Assembly (NCBI GenBank): GCA_020024075.1
Contig: JAHHUJ010000080.1
Location: forward strand, 1-8,682
Direction of reading: 5' to 3'
DNA: 8,682 nt
Source of the DNA: Psychrobacter sp.
GTDB lineage: Bacteria > Pseudomonadota > Gammaproteobacteria > Pseudomonadales > Moraxellaceae
Below, one piece after another: positions 1-6,034 of this stretch; position 1 is the first letter of the stretch, and each line of letters opens with the position of its first letter. The notes under the pieces are model-generated. The model ran no database searches, had not been told where the DNA came from, and saw nothing but the letters and a program-made list of their open reading frames with translations. The translations under genes and the position numbers were made by a program.

Positions 1-236
1 TGTTATATGGCTCTCGTCATAGTCAGCATACCTTTGATGACCCTTACCGCTCATCAAGAGGTCGTACCATTACTCAAGTTTTTTATTTTAAGCTAAAAAA
101 CGACCCAGAAGGCTTACCTCAAGTACAAGGTGGAGATGATGCTGCCAAGGCTTTCTGGCTGCCTTTGGCTGAGCTTGATCCCAAAAAGATGTTTGACGAT
201 CACTATGCCATTATCACTAAGATGGTAGGTCTGTGA
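1..236 (+). CDS. nadM: NadM-Nudix bifunctional NMN adenylyltransferase / ADP-ribose pyrophosphatase, C-terminal end (5' truncated)
   Basis: This is the last 77 codons of a gene that begins outside the window; the frame runs from base 3 to a TGA at 234-236. Visible residues include LYGSRHSQHTFDDPYRSSRG, followed by RTITQVFYFKL and then FWLPLAEL and FDDHYAIITKM. The F-D-x-P-x-R-S-x-R-G-R-T-I-T pattern is the hallmark of the C-terminal Nudix domain of NadM-Nudix fusions, in which an N-terminal nucleotidyltransferase joins NMN to ATP to make NAD and the Nudix domain hydrolyses ADP-ribose. The Nudix box itself and the whole adenylyltransferase domain lie upstream, so the fusion is inferred from the tail and from the neighbouring nadV. 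The next gene starts 165 bp downstream on the same strand. A free-standing ADP-ribose pyrophosphatase is the alternative. Confidence 0.82.
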   Translation, partial: LYGSRHSQHTFDDPYRSSRGRTITQVFYFKLKNDPEGLPQVQGGDDAAKAFWLPLAELDPKKMFDDHYAIITKMVGL

Positions 237-314
237 TTGTTATTCCTGTTGTCTCCTACATCCTGTTACGACCTATGCAGTCAAGCCGATAGACGGTAAA
301 CCTTATTACGACAC

Positions 315-358
315 TTGAGGCTAATTTGGCTTCCTTATTTGAGCCCTAAAAGCCTCAA
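315..358 (+). promoter_or_regulatory. Inverted repeat in the nadM-nadV spacer
   Basis: TTGAGGCT at 315-322 and AGCCTCAA at 351-358 form a perfect 8-bp inverted repeat with a 28-base loop. A competing stem pairs TTTGAG at 338-343 with CTCAAA at 354-359. The right arms overlap, so the two stems exclude each other. There is no T-run after it, so it is not a simple terminator. It lies 43 bases before the nadV start and could fold in the leader or read-through mRNA. A regulatory role is inference only. Confidence 0.3.
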
Positions 359-387
359 AACTTATCCTAAATGTCGTTTCATCAATC

Positions 388-394
388 AGAGGAG
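388..394 (+). promoter_or_regulatory. nadV ribosome binding site
   Basis: AGAGGAG ends 7 bases before the ATG at 402. This decides the start against an in-frame TTG at 315, which has no comparable Shine-Dalgarno sequence and would add 29 residues unlike the family. An in-frame GTG at 399 is possible but less well spaced. Confidence 0.75.
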
Positions 395-401
395 CTCTGT
401 G

Positions 402-1802
402 ATGTACACCAGTAATTTAAATAATTTAATTCTTAACTCTGACAGCTACAAAACTTCGCACTGGCTACAATATCCCCCAGGCAGTGAATATATGTCGAGC
501 TATGTCGAAGCTCGCAAAGGTAACTATGATGTGCTCTTCTTTGGGTTACAAGCTTATATTAAAGAATATCTGAGCAAGCCTATTACCCCTGCAGATATTG
601 ACGAGGCAGAACAAGTCATTACCGCCCATGGCCTACCCTTTAACCGCTCAGGTTGGGAGCGTCTGGTAAAGAAGCATGGTGGCTATCTGCCCATTAGAAT
701 TCAAGCAGTGCCCGAGGGCAGCATTATCCCTGTCTCTAACGTAGTATGTCAGATTGTCAATACAGATCCTGAGTTCTATTGGCTACCTAGCTATTTAGAG
801 ACCTCCTTGTTACGGGCCATTTGGTATCCCTCAACAGTATCGAGTTTATCTTATTACTGCAAAAACGTGATCAAAGCAGCATTAGAGAAATCAGCTGATA
901 GCCAAGCAGGCTTGCCCTTTAAACTGCATGACTTTGGCGCACGTGGTGCGTCAAGCTTAGAGTCTGTAGCCTTAGGTAGTCTGGCTCATTTGGTCAACTT
1001 CTCTGGCACCGACAGTATGACCGCTTTAGTTTCTGCCAGTCGCTGGTATGGCATGAGCGAGGAGATGCCGGCCTTCTCTATTCCTGCCGCGGAACACAGC
1101 ACCATGACCGCTTGGGGCCGTAAGCGTGAGAGCCAAGCCTATGCCAATATGCTAAATCAATTTGGGGGTGAGGGAAATACTGTGGCGGTGGTCTCAGACA
1201 GTTATGACCTATGGAATGCCATTGATAATATTTGGGGCGATGAGCTAAAGCAGCAAATCGAAACCATGGGTGGTACTTTGGTCATCCGTCCTGACAGTGG
1301 TGATCCTGCTAAAGTTGTGCGTGAAGCCCTAGAGCGCTTATCGGTCAAATTTGGCTACAGCATAAACAGTAAAGGCTACAAAATTCTGCCGGATTATGTG
1401 CGCCTAATCCAAGGCGATGGCATCAGCCCGCAAAGCCTTGGCAAGATACTACAGACAGTCATGAAGGCTGGGTTTAGTGCCGATAACGTCACTTTCGGTA
1501 TGGGTGGTGGCTTATTACAGCAGGTGACCCGAGATACCATGAGCTGGGCCATGAAAGCCAGTGCAATCCAAATCGATGGCGAATGGCAAGACATCTTCAA
1601 AGACCCCATCACCAGCCGCTCAAAACGCTCAAAAAAAGGACGTTTGGCTTTAGTAAAAGACCAGCAAGGTAATCTGAGCACCATAAAAGAAGACAAGCTA
1701 CAAGGCAGCGCTGACAACTTACTGCGCGATGTGTTTGTTGACGGCAAGCTATTGGTCGATGACAGCTTAACCACCATTCGTCAGCGTACTGGCAGTTGGT
1801 AA
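402..1802 (+). CDS. nadV: Nicotinamide phosphoribosyltransferase NadV (NAMPT family)
   Basis: The product makes NMN from nicotinamide and PRPP, the first step of the non-deamidating NAD salvage route, in the cytoplasm. It is 466 residues from the chosen ATG, the usual size for NadV. The N-terminus NLILNSDSYKTSHWLQYPPG fits the family, which supports ATG 402 over upstream codons. Family motifs appear in order: HDFGARG (about 176-182), PAAEHST (228-234) with the catalytic histidine at 232, VSDSYD (264-269), RPDSGDP with the PRPP/ribose-binding R296 and D298, QGDG (337-340) and FGMGGGLLQ (365-373). All residues expected of an active enzyme seem present. It follows nadM-Nudix on the same strand, whose product would convert NMN to NAD, so the two genes form a complete short pathway. 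A terminator follows 42 bases after the stop. The last codons and the stop lie inside a 15-bp tandem duplication. Confidence 0.96.
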   Translation: MYTSNLNNLILNSDSYKTSHWLQYPPGSEYMSSYVEARKGNYDVLFFGLQAYIKEYLSKPITPADIDEAEQVITAHGLPFNRSGWERLVKKHGGYLPIRIQAVPEGSIIPVSNVVCQIVNTDPEFYWLPSYLETSLLRAIWYPSTVSSLSYYCKNVIKAALEKSADSQAGLPFKLHDFGARGASSLESVALGSLAHLVNFSGTDSMTALVSASRWYGMSEEMPAFSIPAAEHSTMTAWGRKRESQAYANMLNQFGGEGNTVAVVSDSYDLWNAIDNIWGDELKQQIETMGGTLVIRPDSGDPAKVVREALERLSVKFGYSINSKGYKILPDYVRLIQGDGISPQSLGKILQTVMKAGFSADNVTFGMGGGLLQQVTRDTMSWAMKASAIQIDGEWQDIFKDPITSRSKRSKKGRLALVKDQQGNLSTIKEDKLQGSADNLLRDVFVDGKLLVDDSLTTIRQRTGSW

Positions 1803-1818
1803 GCTGGCAGTTGGTAAA
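1789..1818 (+). repeat. 15-bp tandem duplication spanning the nadV stop codon
   Basis: CTGGCAGTTGGTAAG at 1789-1803 is followed directly by a second copy at 1804-1818 differing only in the last base. The first copy encodes the C-terminal Gly-Ser-Trp and the TAA stop; the second is untranslated. The unit is five codons long, so losing or gaining a copy would not change the reading frame or the stop. Confidence 0.85.
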
Positions 1819-1844
1819 ATATAGCCTATGATTTATCGCTATCC

Positions 1845-1875
1845 GCTTCGTCATACTCTATGGCGAAGCTTTTTT
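1845..1875 (+). terminator. Rho-independent terminator after nadV
   Basis: GCTTCGTCAT (1845-1854) pairs with ATGGCGAAGC (1860-1869) as a 10-bp stem with one T-G wobble and a 5-base loop. It is followed at once by a run of six T (1870-1875). It lies 42 bases after the nadV stop and closes the NAD salvage genes. Confidence 0.88.
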
Positions 1876-1900
1876 ATTGGTTTTTATTGGTTTTTATTGG
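1871..1900 (+). repeat. Three perfect tandem copies of a 10-bp unit
   Basis: TTTTTATTGG is repeated three times without a mismatch (1871-1880, 1881-1890, 1891-1900), followed by a degenerate partial copy. The array begins inside the T-run of the nadV terminator, so it repeats the U-tract. Confidence 0.9.
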
Positions 1901-2030
1901 TTTTCTTACTGGTGCTTCTCTTAAACTCAGATCCATAGCCAGCTAGAAAAAACCACCTAAAAAACAAGCTGCACAGCGATTAGCGATACGCTAGCCTGCA
2001 ATATTGAAATGTATTACACTCATAACACCT

Positions 2031-2070
2031 AACACAGCCAGACACACTATATAACAGCCAGATAAACAAT
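2031..2070 (+). repeat. Two imperfect 20-bp tandem units upstream of the SGNH hydrolase gene
   Basis: ACAGCCAGA occurs at 2034-2042 and 2054-2062. Aligning the surrounding 20-base units (2031-2050 and 2051-2070) gives 15 of 20 matches. The region is A-rich and ends 16 bases before the start codon. I saw no good -35/-10 pair here. Confidence 0.5.
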
Positions 2071-2086
2071 ATAAAAGTAAAAAACT

Positions 2087-2863
2087 ATGATTCCTTTACA
2101 ACCAAAACACATCGCATTAGCCCCAGTCTATCTCTACCAAGGTCTAAAGCTAAAAAAGACCGCTTTAAGACTACCAGAAGCAGAGGGAGAACGTAGAGGG
2201 CGACTGTCTCTTGCTACCAAGGACAGCCCGTCACAAGAACAAGATAAGGCAACACTCAATATCATGCTACTAGGAGACTCCTCAGCCGCTGGAGTCGGAG
2301 TTAGCTCACAACAACAAGCGCTTGCCGGCCAACTACTTGAGCAGCTACAACTGCTGCCACAAATTCAACAAAAATTCTCACAGCTAGAGTGGTCGCTCCA
2401 CGCCACCTCAGGCCATACCAGCTTTGATGCTCTGCGCAGACTCTATGTGTTGCCCGCACCTGCTACCGCGGTGGATATCATGATAGTCATGGTTGGGGTC
2501 AATGACACCACTGCTAACGTTTCAACCAGCAAATGGGAGCAGCAGCTGCGCGAGATTATTGGCTTAAGTAAACGTAAATTTGGGGCGAAACATATTATCT
2601 TCCCTTGCTTACCGCCCATGCAGAATATGCCCGCTATCCCTAGCCCGCTAAATAAATTAATGGGGTATAAAACACAGATAATGAATGAGAAGTTGATTGA
2701 GGTTTGTGATCACTATGAGCAGGTATTGGCTTTGCAGATTAACCTTGAGAATAAGGACTTACAGACTCAGAACTTCTTTGCTGAAGATGGCTTTCATCCC
2801 AACTCAGCCGCCTATTCACTTTTGGCGACAAAATTAGCAAAAACTATTTCTGGGCTAATCTAG
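2087..2863 (+). CDS. SGNH/GDSL-family hydrolase (probable esterase/acylhydrolase)
   Basis: A 258-residue protein with the blocks of the SGNH hydrolase fold. Block I is LLGDSSAAGVG with the nucleophile Ser65. A block II-type glycine is at 109 in TSGHT. Block III is GVND (137-140), where Asn139 would support the oxyanion hole. Block V is DGFHPN with Asp234 and His237 of the triad. The N-terminus QGLKLKKTALRLPEAEGERRG resembles the stretch before the catalytic domain in many proteobacterial members, which supports ATG 2087 even though no strong Shine-Dalgarno sequence precedes it. There is no clear cleavable signal peptide; the short hydrophobic run at about 9-20 could be peripheral or an anchor. 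The substrate cannot be deduced from sequence. It is preceded by the nadV terminator and is convergent with the pyr cluster, so it is probably a single-gene unit. Confidence 0.85.
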   Translation: MIPLQPKHIALAPVYLYQGLKLKKTALRLPEAEGERRGRLSLATKDSPSQEQDKATLNIMLLGDSSAAGVGVSSQQQALAGQLLEQLQLLPQIQQKFSQLEWSLHATSGHTSFDALRRLYVLPAPATAVDIMIVMVGVNDTTANVSTSKWEQQLREIIGLSKRKFGAKHIIFPCLPPMQNMPAIPSPLNKLMGYKTQIMNEKLIEVCDHYEQVLALQINLENKDLQTQNFFAEDGFHPNSAAYSLLATKLAKTISGLI

Positions 2864-2871
2864 ATTAGTCC
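2852..2871. repeat. Palindrome holding both convergent stop codons
   Basis: CTAATCTAGATTAG (2855-2868) is a perfect 14-bp palindrome, extended to 20 bp by one G-T pair and two G-C pairs. The SGNH stop TAG (2861-2863) and the minus-strand stop TAG (2862-2860) share the central CTAG. Because of the symmetry both proteins end in Gly-Leu-Ile. No T-run follows on either strand, so a terminator role is doubtful. Confidence 0.8.
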
Positions 2872-3345
2872 TTTACGGCGCATCTGTTTGTAGACCACAA
2901 TCACTACTAAAATATTTAGCAGAAGCACTGCAAGCTTTAGCCAATCAAAAGGGCGAGTGATGAGATAGTAGACTTCAGCGGGCAAAAAAACACCGTAACC
3001 TAACACGCTAAACCAATACGCCCAAGTTCTATCTGTCCATAAGCCATAGGCTTCAACAAAGCGAAGACTGGCATAACCCAGAATAAATAATATGAATAAG
3101 GCCCAGTTCTCTGACGCTTGCTGTGCCACTCGAGTAAGAGACTCAACTTGGGCGCTAAATAAAGTGCCAAAATGCTGAACCCAAGCATGATTCACCGACT
3201 CAATCCACAACGACACGTCATTGTGCCAGGCCCATAAAGCAAGGGCAGTAACCACTGCCCCTACTCCTTTGATTACTTCATAAAAAGTGACTGCTTTAAT
3301 TGAACCACTAACTTTAGTGGGCTCAGTCAAAATAAGTCTCCACAA
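2860..3345 (-). CDS. DUF2127 family small membrane protein
   Basis: A predicted inner-membrane protein of up to 161 residues with about four hydrophobic segments (roughly 23-40, 80-100, 108-129 and 134-152). Conserved-looking features are FYEVIKG near the first segment, then YASLRFVEAYGLW (about 91-103), TWAYWFS and LPAEVYYLI (121-129). The order F-E-x-x-K-G, then R-F-V-E-A-Y-G-L-W, then P-x-E is typical of the DUF2127 family, whose function is unknown to me. There is no ATG start. TTG at 3345 has AAGG 5 bases upstream, and TTG at 3330 has GGAG 7 bases upstream. The second gives a 156-residue protein that overlaps the pyrC' stop by 8 bases; the first overlaps by 23. Either way translation is probably coupled to pyrC'. 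The stop overlaps that of the convergent SGNH gene. Confidence 0.8.
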   Translation of the reverse strand: MWRLILTEPTKVSGSIKAVTFYEVIKGVGAVVTALALWAWHNDVSLWIESVNHAWVQHFGTLFSAQVESLTRVAQQASENWALFILFILGYASLRFVEAYGLWTDRTWAYWFSVLGYGVFLPAEVYYLITRPFDWLKLAVLLLNILVVIVVYKQMRRKGLI

Positions 3346-4474
3346 CTTTACCTTGTAAGGTCTGATTTAAGAAAGGTGTATTTTTACCTTTTGACAACAT
3401 ACTGTCTCGGGTCAGCTGCCACTCCTGATTAGGATCAACCAGCACTGCACCGCCAATTTTATGATATTGCTCTTCAATACCCGCAATTCGTGCTGGGGCC
3501 AAACAAATCTTCTCCACCAATTGCTCAGGGGTTAAGATATTGTCCCGTACCAGTTTGCATCCTAAGGCCATAAAAGTATCAAAGTTTGAAATACCTGGGG
3601 TAGACTCAGCAAAAGGCGCTTGTTTTGCAGTGTCGTTTAAAGGTTCATGATGACTACAAATAGCATCGATAGTCCCGTCTTGTAAGCCTTTAATCAATGC
3701 TTTTTGATCCGTATTACTACGCAGAGGCGGAAGAACATAAGCTTGAGCATTAAACCCTTCCAAATCATCATCCGTTAAATGCAGCTGATGCATCGCCACA
3801 TCACAGGTAACCGGCAAGCCTTGAGCCTTAGCCAAACGCATTAAACCGATAGAAGACTTACAGGTCAATTGGCTGAAGTGAGCTGAAATACCCGTTTCCT
3901 CTACCATCAATAATTGAGTAGATAGAGCAACCGTCTCTGCCAACCAAGGAATACCTTGCAGACCATGAAAAGAGGCAATATAGCCTTCATGAGCCACCCC
4001 ACCCTCTGATAGGCTAGGCTCATTAGGGTAAAAAAATACTTTTAAGCCAAAAGTAGCGGCATACTCTAAACTACGCAGCATTACTAAATCATTGGCAAAT
4101 GCACGTCCTGCATTAGTCACTGCAATACAGCCACCCTTTTTAAGACCAGCAACACTGGCCGGACGCTCACCTTTTAACTCTGCAGTTAGTGCACCTAAGA
4201 TATGCAGGTAGATACCCCCATCTTGCTTGGCACGTTCTCTTAGACCTTTTAACAGTGAGCCATTTTCTAATACGGGAGTGGTGTCTGGCGGGGTAACCAC
4301 ATGCAGAAATCCATTGGCACGAGCCGCATGACCTTCTGTTTTTAAAGTACCGTGTTGTTGTAGACCAGGCTCACGTAGACGAGCACATAAATCAACCAAT
4401 GGCGGTAACAACCAATGATTTTCTTTGGCTTCGATATCGGGCTGAGTAAACTCTTTAGGCAGTAGGTTAAGCAT
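3323..4474 (-). CDS. pyrC': Catalytically inactive dihydroorotase homologue (PyrC'), probable ATCase partner
   Basis: A 383-residue amidohydrolase-fold protein that aligns by eye with bacterial class I dihydroorotases: LREPG (33-37), PPDTTPVL (62-69), FHGLQGIPWLAE (169-180), VEETG (191-195) and PPLRSNTDQKAL (249-260). The metal ligands are lost. The D-x-H-x-H site reads D28-L-C30-A-R32, the D-D of the A-F-S-D-D-G stretch reads N121-A122, the H-x-E-D site reads P-N-E-P (150-153), the H-x-x-H site reads H-F-S-Q (199-202), and T-D-H-A-P reads S-H-H-E-P (274-278). It therefore should not hydrolyse dihydroorotate. In Pseudomonas such pyrC' products are needed to assemble the ATCase holoenzyme with PyrB, and that is the likely role here. 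A working pyrC should lie elsewhere. It starts at ATG 4474 with a weak GGA upstream, 82 bases after pyrB rather than overlapping it, and no promoter was seen between them. Confidence 0.9.
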   Translation of the reverse strand: MLNLLPKEFTQPDIEAKENHWLLPPLVDLCARLREPGLQQHGTLKTEGHAARANGFLHVVTPPDTTPVLENGSLLKGLRERAKQDGGIYLHILGALTAELKGERPASVAGLKKGGCIAVTNAGRAFANDLVMLRSLEYAATFGLKVFFYPNEPSLSEGGVAHEGYIASFHGLQGIPWLAETVALSTQLLMVEETGISAHFSQLTCKSSIGLMRLAKAQGLPVTCDVAMHQLHLTDDDLEGFNAQAYVLPPLRSNTDQKALIKGLQDGTIDAICSHHEPLNDTAKQAPFAESTPGISNFDTFMALGCKLVRDNILTPEQLVEKICLAPARIAGIEEQYHKIGGAVLVDPNQEWQLTRDSMLSKGKNTPFLNQTLQGKVVETYFD

Positions 4475-4556
4475 GATAAATCCAGTATTTTTTTGTATGA
4501 GAGATAGAGTTTCGTTTATGAGCTATAAGCAAGTTTCATTCAGTAAAGCTCTGAAT

Positions 4557-5633
4557 TTATAGTAAAGATTGCAACGCCTGATATTCCCGTTGCCCTTGCA
4601 CCGCCATAGCCAACACAGCCATACGAATCGCGATGCCATTATTGACCTGCTTAAGAATTACTGATTGCGGACCATCAGCGACATTTGAGGCAATCTCTAC
4701 TCCTCGGTTCATAGGCCCTGGGTGCATAACAATAGCATCTGGCTTAGCTTTGGCAACACGTTCTGGGGTAATCCCATACTTCTTGAAGTATTCTCCTGAG
4801 GCTGCCATCAACGGCGAGCCAATACGTTCATTTTGAATACGCAGTCCGATCAATACATCACAGTCCACTACCCCTTCATCGATATCCTCAAAAACCCTTA
4901 CTCCATAGCGCTCAATCCCTTTTGGTAATAGGGTACGTGGCGCAATGACACGGATTTCTTTCACGCCCAATATTTTTAGAGCCGCAATATCAGAGCGGGC
5001 CACACGAGAGTGTTTGATATCACCAATAATAGCCACCGTTAACTCTTCAAACGGACGCGGCGCCTCACGGTGAATGGTTAGCATATCCAGCATACCTTGT
5101 GTCGGATGGGCATGCCAACCATCACCGCCATTAATAATAGCAATCTCAGGGGTTACCTCAGTGGCCATAAAGTGCGCTGCACCAGAAGCTGAGTGACGCA
5201 CTACAAATATATCTGCGGTCATCGCCTGCAGATTCCATAAGGTATCACGCAGACTCTCACCTTTTTGAGTACTAGAGCGGGCTATATCAATATTTAACAC
5301 GTTGGCACCCAGTCGCTTTTCTGCCACCTCAAATGTGGTGCGAGTACGGGTTGAGGGCTCAAAGAATAGGTTCATAACCGTACAGCCTTCAAGCTCGGGG
5401 CTATTAATGAGCTGGCCATTGTCATCAAAAAAAGATTCAGCCTTAGCAATAATGGCTTTTAACTGTGCACGGCTTAAGCCTTCAATACCCAAAAAATGAC
5501 GGATATGCCCGTCGTCATTTAATTGGGGTTTACTCAATGAAGCATTCAATCTTGCCGTTGTTGAGTCAAAGTTAGCAGATAGGGCCGGCTGTGATGGATG
5601 TCTAGTCTCAGGTTTCTGTGTTGAGTCAGTCAT
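4557..5633 (-). CDS. pyrB: Aspartate carbamoyltransferase catalytic subunit
   Basis: Condenses carbamoyl phosphate with L-aspartate to carbamoyl aspartate, the committed step of pyrimidine synthesis, in the cytoplasm. Key motifs are present: FFEPSTRTR with Ser94-Thr-Arg-Thr-Arg98 for carbamoyl phosphate, SSTQKGESLRD (120-130, Lys124), VVRHS (Arg146-His147), HAHPTQG (174-180), GDIKHSRVARS (204-214), IGLRIQNER (Arg265, Gln267) and MHPGPMNRG (303-311). At 358 residues it is longer than the E. coli chain (311) because of about 45 Ser/Thr/Asn-rich residues before HIRHFLGIEGLS. Pseudomonas PyrB has a similar N-terminal extension linked to nucleotide control, and no pyrI lies in the window. ATG 5633 is the only ATG before residue 87. 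The nearest Shine-Dalgarno-like AGGA is 14 bases upstream, so initiation looks weak. pyrC' follows on the same strand. Confidence 0.97.
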   Translation of the reverse strand: MTDSTQKPETRHPSQPALSANFDSTTARLNASLSKPQLNDDGHIRHFLGIEGLSRAQLKAIIAKAESFFDDNGQLINSPELEGCTVMNLFFEPSTRTRTTFEVAEKRLGANVLNIDIARSSTQKGESLRDTLWNLQAMTADIFVVRHSASGAAHFMATEVTPEIAIINGGDGWHAHPTQGMLDMLTIHREAPRPFEELTVAIIGDIKHSRVARSDIAALKILGVKEIRVIAPRTLLPKGIERYGVRVFEDIDEGVVDCDVLIGLRIQNERIGSPLMAASGEYFKKYGITPERVAKAKPDAIVMHPGPMNRGVEIASNVADGPQSVILKQVNNGIAIRMAVLAMAVQGQREYQALQSLL

Positions 5634-5666
5634 GGCAGTTAGAGGTATCCTTTATGAGCAGGTGGG

Positions 5667-5729
5667 TTATTGGGGTAAAACTAGGACCAAACCGTATAAA
5701 ATTGTACAATCCGTTATCAGGATTATCAT
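5667..5729 (-). other. Possible 20-codon leader ORF upstream of pyrB
   Basis: ATG at 5729 opens a hydrophobic 20-residue reading frame, MIILITDCTILYGLVLVLPQ, ending in TAA 33 bases before the pyrB start. It begins only a few bases after the start site predicted from the TATAAT box and has no room for a Shine-Dalgarno sequence, so it would need leaderless-type initiation. No U-tract terminator follows, unlike the E. coli pyrBI leader. It may well be a chance ORF. Confidence 0.2.
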
Positions 5730-5737
5730 TTATACGG
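5692..5737 (-). promoter_or_regulatory. 9-bp inverted repeat around the predicted pyrB start site and leader
   Basis: CCGTATAAA (5692-5700) and TTTATACGG (5729-5737) are perfect inverted copies 28 bases apart. The interval contains the 10-bp palindrome ATTGTACAAT (5701-5710) and a nested ATCC/GGAT pair (5709-5712 with 5720-5723). One arm overlaps the predicted transcription start, so it could be an operator or a 5' stem in the pyrB mRNA. Confidence 0.4.
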
Positions 5738-5739
5738 CT

Positions 5740-5745
5740 ATTATA
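5740..5745 (-). promoter_or_regulatory. pyrB promoter -10 box
   Basis: A perfect TATAAT on the minus strand, about 106 bases before the pyrB ATG. No good -35 hexamer is seen at 16-18 bases (candidates read AATATT, CAATAT or GCAATA), which suggests that activation or other control is needed. It predicts a start near 5733 and a leader of about 100 bases. Confidence 0.5.
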
Positions 5746-5840
5746 GTTAACTTGCACAAGAAATATTGCATGGTTTTTGCTACACTTTGCGCAGACGCAT
5801 TACTGCTAATTACAGTCAGCAGTATTAGACAAGTCTACTA

Positions 5841-5950
5841 GTCACTTTTTACACCAGAATAAAGCATAAGTGGCCGTCTTTGCCCCTTATCATACTAAGT
5901 TACTAAAAGCTGGTATAGTTTAGCTGATTTACTGCCTTTCAAAAAGTGAC
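5841..5950. repeat. 10-bp inverted repeat spaced 90 bp, upstream of the fbp promoter
   Basis: GTCACTTTTT (5841-5850) and AAAAAGTGAC (5941-5950) are perfect inverted copies. The right copy ends 4 bases before the fbp -35 box. Two sites about 100 bp apart would suit a looping regulator, but chance cannot be excluded. Confidence 0.35.
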
Positions 5951-5954
5951 CGTA

Positions 5955-5983
5955 TTGACTTTCTCGTACTAAATTTATATAAA
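5955..5983 (+). promoter_or_regulatory. fbp sigma70 promoter
   Basis: TTGACT (5955-5960) and TATAAA (5978-5983) are separated by exactly 17 bases, a near-consensus sigma70 promoter. Transcription would start near 5990, leaving a leader of about 52 bases before the fbp start. Confidence 0.8.
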
Positions 5984-6029
5984 AAAATTAATTTATAGAC
6001 ACAATACACCCCTTCTTGACCCTTGGATA

Positions 6030-6034
6030 AAGGA
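6030..6034 (+). promoter_or_regulatory. fbp ribosome binding site
   Basis: AAGGA lies 7 bases before ATG 6042 and fixes the fbp start. Confidence 0.75.

Noticed and set aside
315..401. 29-codon upstream extension of nadV from a TTG
   Set aside because: No Shine-Dalgarno sequence at the TTG, and the extra residues do not resemble NadV N-termini; ATG 402 has AGAGGAG at 7 bases.
1394..1854. Minus-strand open frames within and after nadV
   Set aside because: They are antisense shadows of a well-supported gene and show no domain or start signal.
2852..2871. Palindrome as a bidirectional terminator
   Set aside because: No T-run lies on either side, and folding would need the stop codons themselves in the stem.
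4539..4555. Hairpin just after the pyrB stop as a terminator
   Set aside because: The stem is only 5 bp and no T-run follows on the minus strand.
5632..5841. 69-codon plus-strand open frame between pyrB and fbp
   Set aside because: It starts over the pyrB start codon, has no ribosome binding site, crosses the pyrB promoter and leader, and shows no recognisable motif.
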